Source of the DNA: Mycolicibacterium fluoranthenivorans
GTDB lineage: Bacteria > Actinomycetota > Actinomycetes > Mycobacteriales > Mycobacteriaceae
Length of the DNA stretch: 64,000 nucleotides
Direction of reading: 5' to 3'
NCBI RefSeq assembly: GCF_011758805.1
Contig: NZ_JAANOW010000002.1
Span: forward strand, 186,001-250,000
Below, piece by piece: positions 49,976 through 58,767 of the stretch. Under the pieces are notes generated by a model. The model had not been told where the DNA came from and made no database searches. It saw only the letters and a list, made by a program, of their open reading frames with translations. The first letter of the stretch is position 1, and the number at the start of each line of letters is the position of its first letter. The position numbers and the translations under genes were made by a program.

Positions 49976-51214
49976 ATGAGTGCGTACACACATCGGGTCC
50001 GGGTGATGTCGGGGCGAGACCCGCATGAGCAGCACCGGGTCGCCACCCCGCTGGAACTCCTCTTCGACCTCACCTTCGTCGTCGGGTTCGGCACCGCCGC
50101 TTCGGAGTTCGCCCATGCGTTGACGGGCGGCCACATCCGAGCGGGGTTGATCGCGTTCACGTTCGCGATTTTCGCGATCTGCTGGGCCTGGATCAACTTC
50201 ACCTGGTTCGCGTCGGCCTATGACACCGACGACTGGGTGTACCGGGTGACCACCATGGTGCAGATGGTCGGTGTGGTGATCCTGACGCTCGGGATTCCGC
50301 CCGTGTTCGCCTCCATCGAGCACGGGGGATATGTCGACAACACGGTGCTGGTCGCCGGCTACGTGGTGATGCGTGTCGGACTCGTGGCGCAGTGGTTGCG
50401 CGCGGCGGCCGGCGATCCGGCGCGGCGGCGGGCCTGCCTGACCTACGCGATCTCGGTGAGCGTGGTGCAGATCGGCTGGATCGCCCTGATTTTCGCGCAC
50501 ACCTCGCTGGTGGTGACGCTGGTCTGGTGCGGTGTGCTGATCCTGTTGGAGATCTCGGTGCCGGTGCTGGCGGAGCGCCAGGTCGGCGGCACGCCCTGGC
50601 ATGCGCACCACATCAGTGAGCGCTACGGGCTGATGGCCATCATCGCCCTCGGTGAAGGTGTGGTCGGGACGGTCGCCACCCTTTCGGCGGTGGTGCAGGA
50701 GCAGGGCTGGACGACCGACGCCGTCCTGGTCGCGATCGCCGGCATCGGTCTGACCTTCGGCATGTGGTGGGTGTACTTCATCGTGCCGACCGCCGACCTG
50801 CTGCACGCCCATCGTGAGCAGTCGTTCTGGTTCGGTTATCTGCCCATCTTCTTGTTCGGATCGATTGTCGCCACGGGCGCCGGTTTGCACGTAGCCGCCT
50901 ACTACCTGGAAGGGCATTCCGAGTTGGGATCGGTGGGCACGGTGTTCTCGGTGGTGATCCCGGTCGGTCTGTTCGTCTGCCTGGTGTTCCTGATCTATTC
51001 GCTGATGGTGCGGGGGACCGACTGGTTCCATCTTCTGTTGCTCGTGCTCACCGCCGCGGTGCTGGTGGCTGCGGTCCTGTTGGCGCTGGCCGGGGTGTCG
51101 ATGGCGCTGTGCTTGCTGGTCGCCACCTCGGCGCCGATGGTGACGGTGGTCGGGTACGAACTCGTCGGGCACCGGCACATGGCCGACGCGTTGGCCCGGC
51201 GACTGGTCGGCTAG
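49976..51214 (+). CDS. Low-temperature-requirement A (LtrA) family membrane protein
   Basis: The 412-residue protein has an N-terminal TPLELLFDLTFVVGF motif typical of LtrA proteins and about ten to twelve membrane helices, with the conserved HHISERYGLMAIIALGEGV in the middle. The function of the family is poorly known. The ATG at 49976 is 40 bp from the divergent IspD-like gene. Its stop shares the sequence CTAG with the stop of the converging MFS gene. Confidence 0.88.
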   Translation: MSAYTHRVRVMSGRDPHEQHRVATPLELLFDLTFVVGFGTAASEFAHALTGGHIRAGLIAFTFAIFAICWAWINFTWFASAYDTDDWVYRVTTMVQMVGVVILTLGIPPVFASIEHGGYVDNTVLVAGYVVMRVGLVAQWLRAAAGDPARRRACLTYAISVSVVQIGWIALIFAHTSLVVTLVWCGVLILLEISVPVLAERQVGGTPWHAHHISERYGLMAIIALGEGVVGTVATLSAVVQEQGWTTDAVLVAIAGIGLTFGMWWVYFIVPTADLLHAHREQSFWFGYLPIFLFGSIVATGAGLHVAAYYLEGHSELGSVGTVFSVVIPVGLFVCLVFLIYSLMVRGTDWFHLLLLVLTAAVLVAAVLLALAGVSMALCLLVATSAPMVTVVGYELVGHRHMADALARRLVG

Positions 51215-52500
51215 CGCGCCCGGCGGTCGGCGGGGTGGACGGCCCCGATCTCGACGGTCTCCAGCAGTTCCCGCTCTTCCTCTTCGGCGAGCAGCTTTCG
51301 CGCCTTCTTGCGGGTCACCAGGATGCCGATGACCGCCAATACCCAGACCGCGTACTGCAGTGTCCACGCCAGGTGGAACGAGTCGAACGAGTAGCCGCCC
51401 GCGGCGTCGAGGATCCAGCCCATCGCCTGCATGAGGATCAGCGAGGCCAGGAAGCCACCCATGTTCACCATGCCCTGGGCGGTACCCAGGGTGGCGCTCG
51501 GGTTGAAGGTGCGGGCGAAGTCGAAGCCCACCATGGAGCCGGGCCCGCCGACCGAGATGATGACGATGAGCACGACCAGCAGCCACAGGGGCGCGGGTCC
51601 CGGCAGCGCCAGCACCACGGTCCAGATCGCCGCGTTGCTGCCGATGATGCCGAGCACCATCCACGAACGACGGTGCGGGTAACGGCCGGTGAAGATGCCC
51701 AGCACGATGCCGGCGACGATGGCGGTGACCACGGAGATGGTCAGCAGCATGCCCGCCGCCGCCCGGGACTGGTGCTGAGCCACCATCACGTAGGGCACGC
51801 CCCACATGAGGGCGAAGATCGTCACCGAGAACTGTGTGCCCATATGAGTGAAGAACCCCAGCCGGGTGCCGGGCCGCATCCACACCGTGCGCACGCTGGC
51901 CAGGGTGTCGCGCACGCCCATGGTCTCGGTGGTGGCCAGCCGGCCGTGCGGGGTGTTCTGCACGACCACCACGGCGAGCACCAGGACCAGTACCCCGAGC
52001 GCGGTCACCGACAGGTACGCCGACGTCCAACCGGAGACGCCGAGCAGCGACAGGAACGGAATGGCCGAGAGCACCTGGCCGACCTGCCCGGAGATGCCGG
52101 TCAACTGGGTGAGTAGCGGGATCTGTCGGGCCGGGAACCAGTGCGGTACCAGGCGCAGCACCGAGATGAACGTGATGGCGTCGCCGAGGCCGACGACCGC
52201 GCGGGCGGCCAACGCCAGCGGTAGCGACTCCGTGAGTGCGATGGCGAGCTGCCCGGCGGCCATCAGTGCCGCGCCCGACACGATCAGGACCTTCGAGCCG
52301 AAACGATCGAGCAGGACACCGGCAGGTACCTGGGCGCCCGCGTAGACGATCACCTGCAGCACGACGAAGGTCGACAACACGCTGGGGCTGGCGTGGAAGC
52401 GGTCGGCGGCCTCCAACCCGGAGACACCCAAGGTGGTCCGATTGAGGACGGCGACGATATAGGCCAGTAGCCCGGTGGCCCAGACGATCCAGGGACGCAC
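51211..52500 (-). CDS. MFS transporter
   Basis: The 429-residue protein has about 12 membrane helices. It has the MFS-type loop GVLLDRFGSK between helices 2 and 3 and a RYPHRR loop after helix 8. The last 35 residues are cytoplasmic and rich in Glu and Arg. The GTG at 52500 leads straight into helix 1. It may export or import small organic compounds; the substrate cannot be assigned. Confidence 0.88.
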   Translation of the reverse strand: MRPWIVWATGLLAYIVAVLNRTTLGVSGLEAADRFHASPSVLSTFVVLQVIVYAGAQVPAGVLLDRFGSKVLIVSGAALMAAGQLAIALTESLPLALAARAVVGLGDAITFISVLRLVPHWFPARQIPLLTQLTGISGQVGQVLSAIPFLSLLGVSGWTSAYLSVTALGVLVLVLAVVVVQNTPHGRLATTETMGVRDTLASVRTVWMRPGTRLGFFTHMGTQFSVTIFALMWGVPYVMVAQHQSRAAAGMLLTISVVTAIVAGIVLGIFTGRYPHRRSWMVLGIIGSNAAIWTVVLALPGPAPLWLLVVLIVIISVGGPGSMVGFDFARTFNPSATLGTAQGMVNMGGFLASLILMQAMGWILDAAGGYSFDSFHLAWTLQYAVWVLAVIGILVTRKKARKLLAEEEERELLETVEIGAVHPADRRAR

Positions 52501-52785
52501 GGCGACAGCCTCTCTTCGGCAGTGACAGCCGGAATCGGGAAAGACGAGCTTTGTCCTGTCATATTCTCCCAAAATGATGGGACGAATCGCCAATCGATTT
52601 CCGGTGAATTTGCTCACCAGCAACGGGTGGGGCGTGTCCGGAGTTGGCTGGAGCCACCGGCGTCGGCGCGTTCGAGGGTAGGTAAAACCAGAATTCGCGC
52701 AGATGGAGACTGTAGACGCGGTATTCGAACCCTGTGATCGGTGGCCGTCAGGTAATTCGCTCAACCTGCCGAACTGCGAGTTAGC
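52501..52785. other. Intergenic region between MFS and MerR genes
   Basis: The 285 bp carry the divergent promoters of the MFS and MerR genes. The only structure I see is a short inverted repeat, TCCCA-N6-TGGGA, at 52567-52582. No RNA gene or small ORF with a ribosome site stands out. Confidence 0.4.
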
Positions 52786-53400
52786 ATGGAAATATGGATG
52801 GTTGCAGACACGGATCGGCCCTCGATCTTGCCTGACTACCGCGTGGGTGAGCTGGCCCGAGTTTCCGGGGTGACCGCCCGCAACATCCGTGCCTACCGCG
52901 AACGCGGGTTGCTGGACCCGCCACGCCGGGCCGGCAGGGCCGCGATCTACGACGATCACCATCTGGCCCAGTTGCGGGCCATCGACCAACTGCTGCGCCG
53001 TGGGTTCACCTCCGCGCATATCGCCGAGTTCTTCGACGCCGTGCGGCGGGGCAGCGATCTGATCGAGCTCCTGGGCCTGTGGCCGCAGGCATTCGTCCTC
53101 GCGCTCGACGGTCCGGAGGCCGACGCTCTGCTGCAGGCAGGGCTGGTGCAACGCACCGCCGACGGGCTGGCATGGACGAACCCGGCGATCGGGGTCATCG
53201 TCGCGCGGACCGACGACCAGCGCGGCTACGTCCGGTTCATCCTGCAACTGATCGAGGCGGTCGACGGCGACGTGCGCCGGCTGGCCGATCGGGTGTCGGC
53301 GACGGTGGGCGGGGTGACGGGCCCGGTCGCCGATCACCACGAACTGGGCCGGCTGGTGGCGACTGACCGGTTGGACCGGGCGCTGGGCGAGCGGCTGTGA
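52786..53400 (+). CDS. MerR-family transcriptional regulator
   Basis: The 204-residue protein has a MerR HTH and wing: YRVGELARVSGVTARNIRAYRERGLLDPP, followed by a coiled-coil DLIELLGLWPQAF region. It lacks the Cys residues of metal-sensing members. The ATG at 52786 or 52798 is the start. It is convergent with the polyamine-type permease operon (3 bp between stops) and divergent from the MFS gene, which it may control. Confidence 0.88.
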   Translation: MEIWMVADTDRPSILPDYRVGELARVSGVTARNIRAYRERGLLDPPRRAGRAAIYDDHHLAQLRAIDQLLRRGFTSAHIAEFFDAVRRGSDLIELLGLWPQAFVLALDGPEADALLQAGLVQRTADGLAWTNPAIGVIVARTDDQRGYVRFILQLIEAVDGDVRRLADRVSATVGGVTGPVADHHELGRLVATDRLDRALGERL

Positions 53401-53403
53401 CCC

Positions 53404-54204
53404 TTACAGGCGGGTGTTCGCCGGATCGCCCCCGAAGCGTTGTGCCAGCCACACCGGCAGGATCGCCAGCGCGGTCAGCGCCGCGGCCACCACATTGATC
53501 ACCGGCGCCTGGTTGGGCCGGAACAGATTGGCGAAGATCCAGATCGGCAGGGTCTGCACCGCCGGCCCTGCGGTGAACGTCGTGACCACGATCTCGTCGA
53601 AACTCAGCGCGAACGCGAGGATCGCGCCGGCCACCAGCGCACCGCGCATCATCGGCAACGTGACGTAGCGGAACGTCTGCCACGGTGAGGCCCCCAGGTC
53701 GGCTGAGGCGTCCTCGAAATGCGTACCGAGGCGCCGTAACCGGGCCTGGGCGTTGTTGAAGACGATCACGATGCAGAACGTGGCGTGCCCGATGATCACC
53801 GTCGCGATGCCGAGTGTGACGCCGAGTACCGAGGTGAAGGTCGCGTTGAGCGCGATGCCGGTGACGATACCGGGCAGTGTGATCGGTAGCACGACAAGGA
53901 AACTCACCGCCTGCCTGCCGAAGAACCGGTACCGCTGCACGGCGAACGCCGCCATGGTGCCCAGCACCAGGGCGATCGCGGTGGCGGCGAGGCCGACCAC
54001 CGCGGAGTTGGCCAGGGCTTGCCACATCCCGACGCTACTCGCGGCGTCGACCCACCAGCGCAGCGTGAACCCGGTCGGCGGGAAGGCGAAGCTGCGCGAC
54101 GCATTGAACGCGTTGACGACGACCAGAAGCAGGGGTGCGTACAGGAACAGCAGCACCAGGGCGGTCCAGCACCGTAGCGCCCACCGGGTCCGCACCGATC
54201 GCAT
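53404..54204 (-). CDS. ABC transporter permease (PotC-like)
   Basis: The 266-residue permease has about six membrane helices and the EAA cytoplasmic motif EDASADLGASPWQTFRYVTL (about residue 165). It is the last gene of an operon with ATPase, binding protein and second permease. Its ATG overlaps the previous stop (TGATG). Polyamine or related cation import is inferred from the whole set. Confidence 0.92.
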   Translation of the reverse strand: MRSVRTRWALRCWTALVLLFLYAPLLLVVVNAFNASRSFAFPPTGFTLRWWVDAASSVGMWQALANSAVVGLAATAIALVLGTMAAFAVQRYRFFGRQAVSFLVVLPITLPGIVTGIALNATFTSVLGVTLGIATVIIGHATFCIVIVFNNAQARLRRLGTHFEDASADLGASPWQTFRYVTLPMMRGALVAGAILAFALSFDEIVVTTFTAGPAVQTLPIWIFANLFRPNQAPVINVVAAALTALAILPVWLAQRFGGDPANTRL

Positions 54205-55028
54205 CAGACGTTCTCCAAGGCGCCGGTGCGCCGCATCGCCAGCAGGTACGCCACGATCGCCACGAGCGGGATGAGGGACAGGGCGGCGGCCAGGGGCTGG
54301 TTGTTGGCGGTCACCAGCTGGCCGTAGATGAGGTTGCCCAGCATCTGGGTCTTGCCGCCGACGATCGTCACCGCGATGTAGTCACCCAACGACAACGAGA
54401 AGGTGAAGATCGAACCCGCGGCGATACCGGGAAAGACCAACGGTGCCATCACCGTCCGCAGCGTCGTCGCATCGGAGGCGCCCAGGTCGGCGCTGGCGTC
54501 CAGCAGCGTGTCCGGTACTCGCTCGAAGGCCGCGAACACCGGAATCACCATGTACGGCAACCACAGATAGCTCAGCGTGATGACGGTGGCGGTCAGCCCG
54601 TAACCCGGTGTGCCGCCTGCCGCCCACGCCAACGGACCTTCCGGTGAGAGCAGCACGCGCCAGGCGTAGGCCTTGACCAGATAGCTCGCCCACAGCGGTG
54701 TAGTCACCGCCACGACCAGCAGGAGGCGTACCCGGGGCGAGGCGAACTTCGCCATGAACAGCGCCAGCGGCACCGACAGCACGATGCAGATCACCGTCAC
54801 CGCCACGGCGATGCCCAGGGTGCGCAGAGTGACCGCGCGGAACACCGCATCGGTGAGCACCCGCACCAGGTTGTCGGTGGTGACCGTCCGGGTGACGGCT
54901 CCGGTGAAGCTGTCAGTGCTCCAGAACGCCGAAACAAGGAGAACGGCAAGTGATCCCAGATACGCGATGGTCAGCCAGGCCAGCGGTGGCACCAGCAGCA
55001 GTGCCAGCCGAGCGCGGCGTGCGATCAC
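54204..55028 (-). CDS. ABC transporter permease (PotB-like)
   Basis: The 274-residue permease has six membrane helices and an EAA-type loop LLDASADLGASDATTLRTVM. The GTG at 55028 overlaps the binding-protein stop (GTGA) and is preferred; an ATG at 55046 would add six residues and overlap that gene by 22 bp. It pairs with the PotC-like permease to form the transporter channel. Confidence 0.9.
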   Translation of the reverse strand: MIARRARLALLLVPPLAWLTIAYLGSLAVLLVSAFWSTDSFTGAVTRTVTTDNLVRVLTDAVFRAVTLRTLGIAVAVTVICIVLSVPLALFMAKFASPRVRLLLVVAVTTPLWASYLVKAYAWRVLLSPEGPLAWAAGGTPGYGLTATVITLSYLWLPYMVIPVFAAFERVPDTLLDASADLGASDATTLRTVMAPLVFPGIAAGSIFTFSLSLGDYIAVTIVGGKTQMLGNLIYGQLVTANNQPLAAALSLIPLVAIVAYLLAMRRTGALENV

Positions 55029-56215
55029 CCCTTGATCTGCTGCCATTTGTCGACCCACTGATCGTAGGTCGTGCAGTTGTCTCCGCTGCCGTCGACGCAC
55101 TTGCGCTGCGGCGTCGTCCAATAGTGGATCTGCTCAGCGTATTTCGAGTCGGTGGCGTGGAAGACGTCGCAGAAGTCCTTCTGGCTGGTGTGCTCGCAGG
55201 CCTTGGTCTGCGCCGGCGCCTCGCCGAAGTACTCGGCGACCTGGGCGTTGACCTCGGGGGAGGTGATCCAGTTCATCCACTTGTACATGCAGTTCGGGTG
55301 CGCCGCCTTGGCGGCCACCATCCAGGTGTCCGACCAGCCGGTGGCGCCCTCCTTGGGCAGGATCGTGTTCACCTGCACCTTGTTGTCGCTGCCGATGGTG
55401 TTCGCGATGACCTGCCAGGTGGTGCCGATGACGGATGTGCCCGACTCGAAGGCCTGCACCTCTTTGGTGTAATCCGACCAGTACTCGCTGATGTTCTCCC
55501 GCTGCGCCTTCAGCAGATCCGCTGCGGCATCGAGCTGTGCGGCGGTCAGCGCGTACGGATTCTTGATGCCCAGTTCGGGTTTCGTCTTCGACAGGTACAG
55601 CGCCGCATCGGCGATGTAGATCGGTGAGTCGTAGGCGGTGACCTTGCCCTTGTACTTGCCGGAATCGGTGAACACGGCCGCCCAGGAGTCGGGCGCGTCC
55701 TTGACGACGCCGATGTTGTACATCAACAGGTTTGCGCCCCAGCCGTGCGGGATGCCGTACATCTTGCCGTCCACCGAGTTCCACGGCTTGTCCTTGAGGA
55801 ACGGGGAGATGGTCGCGTAATTGGGGACCAGGTCGGTGTTGACCGGCGCCACGTCGCCGCCGTAGATGAGGCGCAGTGAGGCGTCCCCGGAGGCGGAGAC
55901 GCCGTCGTACTGACCGGTGCGCATCAACTGCAGCATCTCGTCGGAGGTGTTGCCCACCTTGACGTTCGTCTTACAGCCGGTCTCCTTCTCGAACGGGGTG
56001 ACCCAGTCCACGGCCTTGTCGTTGGAGCCGTTCTCGGCATAGCCGGCCCAGGCGATGAGGTTGAGCTGGCCCTCGCCGTCGCCGAGCGAGGTCGGTGCCT
56101 CGAGCTTGGGTGGGGCCTGCCCGGACCCGCCGCCGTCGGACGCGCTCGAACACGCGGCCAGTAGGGCCACAGTCGCGGCCAGGGCGAGCCCGGTGCGGAT
56201 CGTGGTTCGTAACAT
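55025..56215 (-). CDS. Polyamine-type ABC substrate-binding lipoprotein
   Basis: The 396-residue protein has a lipoprotein signal with lipobox LLAAC (C22) and the PotD/PotF-like fold start LNLIAWAGYAEN. Later NKAVDWVTPFEKETGCKTNV and PYGIPHGWGANLLMY-like segments follow the spermidine/putrescine-binding pattern. Several Cys near the C-terminus (CEHTSQKDFC, KCVDGSGDNC) suggest disulfides. It would bind the solute outside the membrane and deliver it to the permeases. ATG 56215. Confidence 0.9.
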   Translation of the reverse strand: MLRTTIRTGLALAATVALLAACSSASDGGGSGQAPPKLEAPTSLGDGEGQLNLIAWAGYAENGSNDKAVDWVTPFEKETGCKTNVKVGNTSDEMLQLMRTGQYDGVSASGDASLRLIYGGDVAPVNTDLVPNYATISPFLKDKPWNSVDGKMYGIPHGWGANLLMYNIGVVKDAPDSWAAVFTDSGKYKGKVTAYDSPIYIADAALYLSKTKPELGIKNPYALTAAQLDAAADLLKAQRENISEYWSDYTKEVQAFESGTSVIGTTWQVIANTIGSDNKVQVNTILPKEGATGWSDTWMVAAKAAHPNCMYKWMNWITSPEVNAQVAEYFGEAPAQTKACEHTSQKDFCDVFHATDSKYAEQIHYWTTPQRKCVDGSGDNCTTYDQWVDKWQQIKG

Positions 56216-56226
56216 GTGCGGCCTCC

Positions 56227-57321
56227 TCAGGAGTTCAGCGGATGGACGGCGGAGTCCGGGAACGACAGGACGACGGGGGAGCCGTGAGCCAGGCCGGCCG
56301 GCAGCGAGGTGCGCGACGTGAGCACCGTCGCGGTCACGGCGGTCCCGGCCGCGGTGGAGGTCACCCTGGTCAGCGGGCCGGCATAGATGACCTCGGCCAC
56401 GGTGGCCTCGACGGTGCGGGTGCCCGGACCGGCGGCGCTCCCCGGGGGCAGCACCGCGATCTGTTCGGGGCGCACGGCAAACGTCCCGGTTCGGCCCACC
56501 AGCGTCTGGGCGGCGGTGCCGTCGACGACGTTGGAGGTGCCGACGAAATCGGCGACGAACCGGTTGGCCGGATTCTCGTACACCTCGCGGGCCCCGCCGA
56601 CCTGTTCGATGCGCCCCGCGTTGAACACCGCGAGGCGGTCGCACAGGGTGAGTGCTTCGTCCTGATCGTGGGTGACGATGACGAACGTGATCCCGACGTC
56701 GCGTTGGATGGCCTTCAACTCGACCTGCATCTGCTCGCGGAGTTTGAGATCGAGTGCCCCGAGTGGCTCGTCGAGCAACAACACCCGGGGCCTCCCGACG
56801 AGGGCGCGAGCCAGGGCGACGCGTTGACGCTGGCCGCCGGAGAGCTGCTCGGGGCGACGGTCGCCGTGCTCGGTCAGCCGCACCATGTCCAGGGCATCGG
56901 CGGCCCGACGGCGCCGCTCCGCCTTGGCGACCCCGCGCACCTTCATGCCGTACTCGACGTTCTGGCCCACCGTCAGGTGGGGGAACAGGGCGTAGTCCTG
57001 AAACACGGTGTTGACTTCGCGCCGCTGCGGCGGCGCCGTCGTCACGTCGGTGCCGCCCAGTCGGATGGTGCCCGCGGTCGGTTGTTCGAATCCGGCGATC
57101 ATCCGCAGCACGGTGGTCTTACCCGAGCCGGACGGGCCGAGGATGGCGAAGAGTTCGCCGTCGGCGACGCTGAGATCGGCACCCTCGACCGCGATGACCT
57201 CGGCCTGGCGGCCCGGAAAGACCTTTCGGACCCCGATGAGTTCGATGCGCGGATCGCCCTCCCTGTCGAGTCCGGGGCTGACGTCCGCGCTTCCAGCAAG
57301 TCCCGATGTCGATGCGGGCAT
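56227..57321 (-). CDS. ABC transporter ATP-binding protein (PotA-like)
   Basis: The 364-residue ATPase has Walker A GPSGSGKTT (62-70), the signature LSGGQRQRVALARAL, Walker B VLLLDEPLGALD and the H-loop VTHDQDEAL, followed by a TOBE domain from about residue 260. It is the first gene of the four-gene transporter operon, with 11 bp to the binding-protein gene. It powers uptake through the two permeases. Confidence 0.94.
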   Translation of the reverse strand: MPASTSGLAGSADVSPGLDREGDPRIELIGVRKVFPGRQAEVIAVEGADLSVADGELFAILGPSGSGKTTVLRMIAGFEQPTAGTIRLGGTDVTTAPPQRREVNTVFQDYALFPHLTVGQNVEYGMKVRGVAKAERRRRAADALDMVRLTEHGDRRPEQLSGGQRQRVALARALVGRPRVLLLDEPLGALDLKLREQMQVELKAIQRDVGITFVIVTHDQDEALTLCDRLAVFNAGRIEQVGGAREVYENPANRFVADFVGTSNVVDGTAAQTLVGRTGTFAVRPEQIAVLPPGSAAGPGTRTVEATVAEVIYAGPLTRVTSTAAGTAVTATVLTSRTSLPAGLAHGSPVVLSFPDSAVHPLNS

Positions 57322-57472
57322 GGTCGAGATCGTATGGATTCACCGGTCAAACCGCAGCACAAGTACGGATTTCGTCTCGTCGCGGGGGTAGCGGCACGGT
57401 ATCCGCCGGAAGCCGTGAAACTTGATGCATATGCGACCAGTGGCGTTGATGAGGATCATGAGGCAGTTGTCA

Positions 57473-57488
57473 TATTCTGATTCTCGTG
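57473..57488 (+). promoter_or_regulatory. Predicted leaderless promoter of the DUF1906 gene
   Basis: TATTCT at 57473-57478 is followed by 7 nt and then the GTG at 57486. There is no Shine-Dalgarno sequence. This spacing is the pattern of a leaderless mycobacterial mRNA. The -35 is not clear. Confidence 0.45.
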
Positions 57489-58208
57489 TCACTTTCCCGC
57501 CGTGATCTGCTGAAATACGCGGCCGCGGCACCCGCAATCCTCGGGATGGGTGCCGCCGTCTCCGCGGCCCTGGCGTCACAGGCCGCCGCCGCACCCCTGG
57601 GCGTGCTGCTCGACTACGCGGCCGGGGTCATTCCCGCCCACGACATCCGGGCCTCCGGCGCGATCGGCGCCATCCGGTACGTGTCCGACCGACGGCCCGG
57701 CGGAGCCTGGATGCTGGGCAAGCCGATCCAATTGCCCGAAGCTCGAGACCTCTACAAGTCCGGCTTGAAGATCGTGTCGTGCTACCAGTACGGCAAAGCG
57801 GACACCGCCGACTGGCTGGGCGGGCAGAGCGCCGGCGTCGCGCACGCGAAACGCGGCTGGCAGTTGCACACCGCGGCGGGTGGACCGGTCGGTGCCCCCG
57901 TCTACGCCTCGATCGACGACGATCCCAGCTACGACCAGTACAAGACACAGGTGGCCCCCTATCTGAAGGGGTGGGAGGCGGTCATCGGTCATCAGCGGAC
58001 CGGCGTCTACGCCAACTCCAAGACCATTGAATGGGCCATCCAGGATGGTCTCGGCTCGTACTTCTGGCAGCACAATTGGGGTTCGCCGGGCGGCGTTGCG
58101 CACCCTGCAGCGCATCTGCACCAGGTGGAGATCGACAAGCGCGCGGTGGGTGGCGTCGGGGTGGACCTCAACGAGATCCTGAAGCCGTCGTTCGGGCAGT
58201 GGGACTAA
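57486..58208 (+). CDS. Rv2525c-like Tat-exported DUF1906 protein
   Basis: The 240-residue protein has a Tat signal (SRRDLLKYAAAAPAIL, with the twin Arg at 5-6) and cleavage near SQAAAA. The mature domain begins PLGVLLDYAAGVIPAHDI with SIDDDPSYDQY and VYANSKTIEWA, a glycoside-hydrolase-like TIM-barrel layout as in M. tuberculosis Rv2525c. That gene also neighbours fas, which supports the call. It probably acts on the cell wall; its enzymatic activity is not settled. Confidence 0.88.
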   Translation: MSLSRRDLLKYAAAAPAILGMGAAVSAALASQAAAAPLGVLLDYAAGVIPAHDIRASGAIGAIRYVSDRRPGGAWMLGKPIQLPEARDLYKSGLKIVSCYQYGKADTADWLGGQSAGVAHAKRGWQLHTAAGGPVGAPVYASIDDDPSYDQYKTQVAPYLKGWEAVIGHQRTGVYANSKTIEWAIQDGLGSYFWQHNWGSPGGVAHPAAHLHQVEIDKRAVGGVGVDLNEILKPSFGQWD

Positions 58209-58767
58209 AAACTTACTGATCAGTAATAAAGTCCAGCAAACAACTTCCGGAAATTCTCGGGCTTTTATAGACACTTCTGGCGAAACTGTCGATCGAGTCG
58301 TGCTGCGCGACAGGCGCCGAAATTCGACATAACGATTTGATAACAATGCTGCTTTGATCTGGGAAGTTATAGCTACTCGACCGTAACCACCTGCCAACAG
58401 GACGTTTGTCCCGTAGGACTTTGGTCGTCGTGTGAACCGGCGTTATACGAGCCGTGGTTACTCGAGCGTAGAACTCGCTAGTAACCATTTAGGGGCGGAT
58501 GATCACACCAGCTCTTATGACACTCTTAGTACGGCTGGACTGCTCTGCTGGACCTGGCCCCGGGGGGTCGCACCACGGTGGGAACACCGAGGCGTGACCC
58601 CCGACCATGCCAGCAGACTGCACCGGCCGAGAGCTCATGGAGATTCAGTGCCGAATCGCCGGGGCCTGCATGGGCAGGCCCGTCCGGGATCGGCCGCGAT
58701 GGCGCGGCGACACCGGCACCATCAGCCAGACGCGTGACGAGATCAGTACCGAGGGAGATGGCAAGAC
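58209..58767 (+). promoter_or_regulatory. 559-bp fas upstream region with inverted repeats and a leader hairpin
   Basis: No gene is seen here. At 58213-58226 is a perfect palindrome TTACTGATCAGTAA. At 58455-58462 and 58480-58487 are the inverted arms TGGTTACT and AGTAACCA separated by 17 bp, a candidate site for the fas activator FasR, which is known to bind inverted repeats in mycobacterial fas promoters. At 58662-58681 an 8-bp GC stem (GGGCCTGC/GCAGGCCC) with an ATGG loop sits 86 bp before the start. The long leader and palindromes fit tight control of fas. Confidence 0.5.
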
